From Sphagnum compactum (lineage: Eukaryota; Bryophyta; Sphagnopsida; Sphagnales): a stretch of DNA of 64,000 nt. The notes under the pieces are model-generated. The model did not search any database, was not told the DNA's origin, and was given only the letters and a program-made list of their open reading frames with translations. The position numbers and the translations under genes are program-made. The stretch spans positions 8,494,001-8,558,000 of the forward strand of contig OZ234500.1 of the NCBI GenBank assembly GCA_965153455.1, written 5' to 3'. Shown piece by piece: positions 59,687-64,000 of the stretch (position 1 is the first letter of the stretch; each line of letters begins with the position of its first letter).

Positions 59687-60067
59687 TCACATTCCAAAAG
59701 TTGGTTTTTTCAAAAACCAGTTGGATTTACATTCACCCTTTTCACTACTTCTTGAGCCCTGCTTCTCAGCTCCCATGTTTGGAAGCACCAGGACAGCTTG
59801 AGCCCTAACCCTCTTTGGTCTCCCCACCAGCCGTTTCGCTGCCAATCTAGCACTTTCTTTTGCTGCCTTAGCTGCTTCATTCCGAGCTACTCTGTTTCTC
59901 TCCTCCTCCTGCCAGGCTGCTGAATCTTTCTTTATCTTTTCATGCATTTCCTCCTTGCTAAGAGGGCTAAAGAAGCGGGTGATGGTGGCAGCCCTGCTCC
60001 CTAACGCCATGGCGGTGAGGCGACCAGAAGGCCGCCAACCCCAGTACCCAGTCCCAAGCTCCCACAA
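59687..60067 (-). CDS. Basic, Ala/Glu/Arg-rich protein with AT-hook-like core (about 107-126 aa)
   Basis: An open minus-strand frame of 126 codons; an internal Met (MALGSRAATITRFFSPLSKE) gives a likelier 107-residue product. A charged helix follows (KEEMHEKIKKDSAAWQEEER, then NRVARNEAAKAAKESARLAA). Next comes a VGRPKRVRAQ core, an AT-hook-like DNA-binding signature that could also act as a nuclear signal, and a Lys/Gly/Ser-rich tail ending in TFGM. Codons are GC-rich compared with the surroundings, and composition is not explained by simple repeats. Similar helix-plus-GRPK segments occur in accessory proteins of plant and fungal transposons, so this may be a transposon-borne ORF or a captured exon rather than a host gene. 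No promoter was identified. It sits between the two duplicated blocks. Confidence 0.42.
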   Translation of the reverse strand: MWELGTGYWGWRPSGRLTAMALGSRAATITRFFSPLSKEEMHEKIKKDSAAWQEEERNRVARNEAAKAAKESARLAAKRLVGRPKRVRAQAVLVLPNMGAEKQGSRSSEKGECKSNWFLKKPTFGM

Positions 60068-60287
60068 ATTGAATCAACAGAACACTCCTTTGTGCCAACA
60101 AAGGTCCAATGACTCTGGCAGTGGCATGGATCACAGAAAAAATTGGCGGCAGAATCCTAAATTGAACGGTTAAGATGTCTTGAGTGCCCTGTCAACCAAC
60201 GGCCAGGATCCTACAGGCAAACCCTGTGAAAACCTTCAAAACCCTTAACCAAGGGCTGTGCGTAAATCTTGAAAATCGGAATTTGTC

Positions 60288-60372
60288 CACTACGAAAGGA
60301 AAAAACGACCGAAAATAATTATTCGCGACCTCGGGTCGTGAACAGGGTATGCCACTACGATATTACTACCTT
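60288..60372 (+). other. Possible CACTA-type left terminus
   Basis: CACTACGAAAGGAAAAAACG is followed by ACCGAAAATAATTATTCGCG and ACCTCGGGTCGTG. CACTAC plus an A-rich stretch and inverted CGACC/GGTCG words resemble many plant CACTA ends. A second CACTACGA occurs 66 bp later. I found no matching TAGTG end with a 3-bp duplication, so it may be a lone or chance terminus. Confidence 0.3.
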
Positions 60373-60379
60373 GAGATAT

Positions 60380-61450
60380 GAGCCGTTAAATTAAATAGAC
60401 CATTTTGATCAATCTAGATGGTGTCAGTTACTGGCTATTTCAAAATCCAAAGGCCCACATGGGGAAATTCAAGGTATGTCTGTTGCAACCAATCATGAAT
60501 TGGCCACAAACCCATCCACATTAATGTTCATTGGTTTGAAAATTGGTGTAATGCAACTGTCACAATTGATAGTTACTTCTTAATTAACTTTTTTTCCGCA
60601 CCCTCAATCAATAATTTAAAAAACAAATTCAGCCAATCAACATGTCGAACTTTTTATTTAATCGTAATCTTCAATTAATACATTGATTTGAAAAGCTACA
60701 ATGAGCTATTGAAAGGTGTAGCCATGATTAATTTAAGTTCCAAGGTGCATATAAGCACTTTCAAAAATTGGTTCCACAAATCAATTTGATCCATGTTTTC
60801 ATTTTCGGCCATTTTTTTTAATTATTACAATAATGGAAATGTTGCTAGTGGTGAAACAAGAATCTAGGATCTTATTTGTCAATTCAAACATTATAGAACA
60901 CACATGGCCATATTTTATTTTTGCTTGGAGTGAATTAGGATGTTCCATGTCAAAGGTTTTATTTTTGTTTGATTATTTTGTTAATTAAACTGAAATTTAA
61001 TTAGCTTCAAGGGACTTTAATATAATCTTTTATAAGTTTCATCTTTTTGGACACACCATGGGACTGATTGTTTGTATCAAGCAGATCATGTTCATCCACA
61101 TGGTGACTTTCTGTAAAATTTTGAAAGTGACATTTTATAAGGTTCTTTTTTGTTTTGCATATTTTTGGACACCCACTTTGTTTTCATGGACTAAATTTTT
61201 TTTGGAAATAGCGGGTTGGCAAGGGATTTTAAAGGACAATTTCTTTTAGCTTGTATATTTTAAGACAACAACACAACCAATTTTCTCATGTAGGGCAAAT
61301 CAAGATGATCCACATAGTCAAATCAGGCCAAATTCTAAGAATTATTTTTTTAAATCATAAATTTAATATTTGTGACAACAAAAGTTTTGCTGGTGCTTCC
61401 AAGTTTGATGCCCTGTTATCAACATTGCAACTTTAAGTCCCTTTTAAAAA
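60380..61450. other. No gene recognised
   Basis: AT-rich DNA with two frames of about 60 codons (61,058-61,436), neither convincing. Confidence 0.45.
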
Positions 61451-61559
61451 TTATGAAATAGTTCTATGAAGTCCTTTTGGACATGATTTTAGTGGAATTT
61501 ATGGGGATAACTATCAGACACTTGCAGGGTATCATGAGGAAAATAAAAACTAACATGAG

Positions 61560-61611
61560 CATTTTGAAAAGTGAAATGCCTATGTCTGCTGGCATTTTGC
61601 TTTTCAAAATG
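61560..61611. repeat. Stem-loop, 21-nt arms (copy B)
   Basis: Identical in both arms and loop to the stem-loop of copy A; arms at 61,560-61,580 and 61,591-61,611. Confidence 0.8.
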
Positions 61612-63044
61612 TCCTGCAAACTTTTACGCTCTGTAAGAGTATCTCCAAATACACTACAAGAAATGAAATGCCTACTGTAAGTGTGGGGAATGGAGACCAC
61701 TATTTTTTGATCATGGGTCTGGTAAACGTCGTCATTTGAACTTGACTGAAGCACAAAGATGGTTCATCCACATTTCCAAATTAATCGTCTCTATCTCTCC
61801 CCTCTCACAGAGTGTCTAGAACTCATAAGAAAATTCCAACAAGAAGATGTTCAAGCACAGATAAATAACTATTTAATGAGTTTCCAAACTATATGGGTAT
61901 ATGATCCCTTAATTGATTTCTGGCTTCTACATATCCTACCTAGGCAAATATAGGATCTAACGGATTGACGAATCTGACTGATTCATGAAGGCAAATTAAT
62001 ACCTTTATATGTGGGCTTAATTAATTAGATGCTGTGGAAGGTTTATTTTATTCCTGGTTAGATAATTAATAGTTTCTCTGGGCGTCAAGAATATACAATT
62101 TATGTTAGCCTGAACATAAATGAATGATTGTGAATAATCTTGAACTTCTTTTGGCCTCAAATTAGTGCTCTATAACTTAAGTTCCACTAGTACTAAGTAT
62201 TCACACCTAGTTTTGTATTGCATCTCAGCAAGATCGAAGGGGTTTGATTAAATATATCCATCGAGGCCATTTGTAACTTATGGATCCACCGTGGTTGAAA
62301 CTAAAATAAGATAAAATTCCAAGAGAGGTTAAGTGGTCAGAGACAGAACTGTCAACGACAAGATTTCTAATGGCATAATTAAGCATCGATTAAGTTCCTG
62401 AATTGATCTTGCAGCATTATATACTCTGTGTAGTATGCAGATCATCAGGTCCACATGCAGTCGACACTAAAAAAAAATTCCAGCATTTTTAAAAGTAGAT
62501 TATGCGTGTACCAGCTATAACTGATATGCAGCTCGCACTTACAAAAGGATCCCAGTAAATTTCAAAGACATACGCGGTACATGGGGTTGGCACACATGAA
62601 TTCAGCAGCACTATTATATAATATCATATTAATATGGATCCAATGCTGATCCCAATATGGACAAAGGTCGAAGAATCGCAATATGGCGATCCTCATCTCA
62701 GCTAGATATTGTAGTAGCTATATATACGTCTACGCAAGTAGCTTGGGGCTAAAATCTCTAGTGCAAATTACTTGCTTGTTGCATATTATATCCTAATCGG
62801 ATCTATAAGGGCTCACAACACAAAGAAAAAAAAAAAACCAGGACATCGAGTAAGCAACATGAGTGATTGATTGTGGCTACACTCTGCTAGCTGTAGACTC
62901 TAGTGAAATCACGACGCCAAAATCTTGCGGGAGACAAATTTTGCTTCTCTTTAACTACCCCAATTTCAACTTCTTTAAGATGCTGGATCGTGACAGAATT
63001 AGCAGCTCATGGTGCAACACCCTCATCAATGGCAACCTCATGGA

Positions 63045-63545
63045 TCAATAACCATTGCCGCAATAGGGACAAGGTAAAGTCTTGCAGCGATGGGTATCTG
63101 GGTAGCTGAAAATAGGGATGGGATATGATTCATCTGCGTGCGACATTTCAACGGAATTGACCTTCCGGCCTGCATCGATCAATGGCGCCGCCTGTCGCTG
63201 ACCGTAGTACATTGAGCAGGGAAATCTTGTGCCGCGGTGCAGGCGCGTGAGATCTGCAGGAATAGCGATAACAGACGAATAACCATCTGAGGATCCCCCT
63301 CTGCGACTACCACTGGAGTCATCGGCGCCGCCCAGTTGCGGCGAATTGACAAACTCTTGCGCAACTTGAAGATCCCTGTCAGAGGCGAACACAGAAACGT
63401 GCGTACGACCCTGACGTCGACCTCTTCTCGACGATCCGCAATAATCGCATGAAGAACCCGGAGTACACTGGCAGTTGTGTGGCGGATCACCGTAGGTAAT
63501 CACCAGCATAGACTTCTTCTGAGCAGCAATAGTCATGATTGCCAT
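63045..63545 (-). CDS. Cysteine-rich protein of unknown family, copy B (166 aa)
   Basis: Same product as at 51,613-52,110, with one extra Val after MAIMTIAAQKKSML. There are six amino-acid differences: Gly/Ser and Ala/Val in the Ser-rich middle, Leu/Pro, Phe/Val and Lys/Met in the second half, and Phe/Leu beside the last cysteine cluster. All cysteines and the basic SRRGRRQGR stretch are unchanged. Eleven substitutions separate the two frames (six non-synonymous, five synonymous), plus one in-frame codon indel and no stop or frameshift. The leader is also duplicated up to the window end; the TATA region lies outside. The gene is probably as alive or dead as copy A. The function is unknown. 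Confidence 0.6.
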   Translation of the reverse strand: MAIMTIAAQKKSMLVITYGDPPHNCQCTPGSSCDYCGSSRRGRRQGRTHVSVFASDRDLQVAQEFVNSPQLGGADDSSGSRRGGSSDGYSSVIAIPADLTRLHRGTRFPCSMYYGQRQAAPLIDAGRKVNSVEMSHADESYPIPIFSYPDTHRCKTLPCPYCGNGY

Positions 63546-64000
63546 CTCGTGAGAAGGTAATATGGTGTATGTGTAGGATTCACAAGAAATAAAAAGAGTG
63601 TTACTGGAATCTACGAGATCACTTAAGGGAAGTGTCCACTACACAAGCTTACACCGAAACCGTATCCGGGAACCTCCAGCAATCTCACAAATGGGGAAGA
63701 CGCGAAATTTGCAATTTCAGATCAGAGCTGCATGTACTGTACGGTTCAGAGTACTGGACTTGCACCGGAGGAATTGCTGATTTAATTCCGAGTCGACGGG
63801 ATAAGAGAGGGCAGGCAAGAGACAAAGAATTAGAGCTGGAAGTTGGTCCAACCTGAGCTTGAATGAATCGAGGAAGCCACACTCAGAAAGCAATGCTGGA
63901 GCTTAGAAAGAAAAATTGGAATCTCAGATTAAAGCTGTGTGTATAACTCAGACATTCACTAGACCTGAAGGAGAATTGCTTGGGATATGAGAGGGCAGGC
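63546..64000 (-). other. Leader of the cysteine-rich ORF, copy B (runs off window)
   Basis: Homologous to 52,111-52,565, including the internal diverged direct repeat. Substitutions are scattered. The promoter equivalent to CTATATAAG in copy A would lie about 80 bp beyond the window. Confidence 0.6.

Larger units (their letters stand above)
61453..64000. repeat. Segmental duplication, copy B (truncated by window end)
   Basis: Direct copy of 50,022-52,565. Divergence is about 2 percent by eye, with several 1-nt and one 3-nt indels. The left junction is sharp: the left flank (TTTAAAAATT) is unrelated to the flank of copy A. No target duplication or polypurine tract is evident at the junction. 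The start-to-start distance is about 11.4 kb. Confidence 0.95.

Noticed and set aside
59111-59755. Three plus-strand hydrophobic frames as membrane proteins
   Set aside because: They lie in a polypyrimidine tract, where Phe, Leu and Ser codons are forced by composition.
50022-64000. The two 2.5-kb copies as LTRs of one retrotransposon
   Set aside because: Both start at TG within ATGAAATAG, but there is no polypurine tract before copy B, no primer-binding site can be placed after copy A, and no gag or pol lies between. The right edge is off-window, so this is not fully excluded.
1-64000. tRNA, rRNA, CRISPR, operon or viral (pararetrovirus) genes
   Set aside because: I looked for B-box motifs, regularly spaced palindromic repeats, tightly packed same-strand genes and viral coat or movement-protein motifs, and saw none that hold up.

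Overview
The window reads as a gene-poor, AT-rich stretch of a large plant nuclear genome. I favour a gymnosperm-like genome, but that is inference. It contains old copies of several plant transposable-element (TE) classes: a Ty3/gypsy-type LTR element tail, a Ty1/copia polyprotein, CACTA (En/Spm) pieces, a pogo/Tigger-like DDE transposase, MITE-like inverted-repeat elements and degenerate minisatellites. They lie in long low-complexity DNA. Most open frames are short shadows. No rRNA, tRNA, CRISPR array or prokaryotic-style operon is visible, and no intact multi-exon gene could be assembled.

Layout. 1-3.9 kb is AT-rich with a TAGG-type array. 3.9-9.0 kb reads as the 3' part of an LTR retrotransposon: a possible integrase tail, a long decayed accessory ORF, a polypurine tract and the start of the 3' LTR. 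9-20 kb is mostly featureless, with a two-unit tandem repeat, one copy of a dispersed repeat and weak minus-strand exon candidates near 17.7-18.4 kb. 20.3-21.3 kb (minus) is a CACTA remnant with a recognisable DUF4216 domain. 22.9-25.3 kb holds a CACTA-like mini-element, an extremely AT-rich island, a hairpin and a clean 717-bp MITE-like element (23-bp perfect TIRs, AAGT flanks). 28.7-31.4 kb has two more dispersed-repeat copies, a TATA/donor pair and a GGTTCT-rich element. 32.3-35.0 kb contains a pogo-like transposase pseudogene, followed by a G-run tandem array at 35.4-36.0 kb.

37-47 kb carries further GGTTCT-rich elements, several of them with CAGTGTTGGGCA-type inverted ends. Between them lie ambiguous exon candidates (39.3-42.2 kb) and a copia pol pseudogene lacking its reverse-transcriptase core (44.1-45.6 kb). 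47.7-48.85 kb is a CACTA-like ORF ending at a TAGTG terminus. 49 kb is AGGCCTA/TAGG low-complexity DNA.

The most distinctive structure is a direct segmental duplication of at least 2.5 kb (50,022-52,565 and 61,453-64,000; the second copy runs off the window). Both copies keep an open minus-strand frame of 165/166 codons for a cysteine-rich protein I do not recognise, a long leader and a stem-loop with two 21-nt arms. The first copy also has a TATA box. The two frames differ by 11 substitutions and one whole-codon indel, with no frameshift or stop. Between the copies, at 59.7-60.1 kb, is a minus-strand ORF for a basic protein with an AT-hook-like GRPKR core. These ORFs are the best candidates for living genes here.
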